This document shows positions 63,801 to 64,000 of a stretch of DNA of 64,000 bases, one piece after another (position 1 is the stretch's first letter; every line of letters starts with the position of its first letter). Source of the stretch: Tubulanus polymorphus (Eukaryota > Nemertea > Palaeonemertea > Tubulaniformes > Tubulanidae); assembly GCF_964204645.1 (NCBI RefSeq), contig NC_134026.1, positions 3,658,001 through 3,722,000 of the forward strand. The letters run 5' to 3'. The notes below the pieces were generated by a model. That model was not told the DNA's origin and did no database searches. It saw only the letters and a program-made list of their open reading frames with translations. The position numbers and the translations under genes are program-made.

Positions 63801-64000
63801 AACTTAAACCGTCAATACCGGCAAACTCACTGTTACAACATGATCATCAATATATTTCAATTCAAGTATGAAGAAATCAAAGCAGCACGCAGGTTGACAG
63901 CAGAACATCGAGCCTAGCTCCGGGTCACAGCGGCAATCTATTCGTCATACGATCTGGCTGAAATTTTGAACTAGATGCTTTTGGAAGATTGACATATCTA
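60801..64000. other. Intergenic, no gene recognised
   Basis: Two GC-richer blocks, 60850-61260 and 61965-62290, are open in more than one frame and look like candidate conserved non-coding elements. A perfect 17-bp hairpin CACCGTG-TGA-CACGGTG is at 62584-62600. A minus-strand GAG|GTAAGT donor-like site lies near 63750. Confidence 0.45.

Overview
This is invertebrate animal nuclear DNA. It is AT-rich, has no compact gene packing, contains spliced exons and microsatellites, and lacks any bacterial operon layout. One gene is recognised with confidence: the first two coding exons of a Tbx2/3-type T-box transcription factor (Drosophila bifid/omb, vertebrate Tbx2 and Tbx3) on the minus strand. Exon 1 (16651-16988) carries the N-terminus and the start of the T-box. 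Exon 2 (5590-5857) carries the central T-box. The two join in frame across a 10.8 kb intron with consensus splice sites. The rest of the T-box, the C-terminal repression region and the 3' end lie beyond the left edge. The protein wording looks spiralian (mollusc, annelid or brachiopod-like), but that is an inference from memory of the family.

Layout: 1-5589 is the visible part of intron 2; 5590-5857 is exon 2; 5858-16650 is intron 1; 16651-16988 is exon 1. 16989-17560 is the proximal promoter, with two opposed CCAAT boxes, an exact T-box half-site and a YY1/Pho-type motif. From there to 64000 there are about 47 kb in which I recognise no protein gene. That is normal upstream of a developmental regulator, where long flanks hold enhancers.

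Within the flank I see a promoter-like cluster at 25.1-25.4 kb (CRE, NRF1-type dyad, E2F/YY1-like string). A possible boundary element at 28.7-29.0 kb has two CTCF-like motifs in the same orientation beside a 153-codon orphan open frame. There is a near-perfect 20-bp inverted repeat at 47.0 kb and a long TATA-like string at 44.3 kb. Stretches resembling degenerate mobile elements lie at 31.0, 51.1, 54.6, 56.1-56.7 and 60.7 kb. Several blocks of mixed composition are open in many frames and are better candidates for conserved non-coding elements than for genes.

No rRNA, convincing tRNA, CRISPR array or intact transposase or reverse transcriptase was found. Motif counts and chance estimates are by eye, assuming roughly 39% G+C, and should be recomputed.
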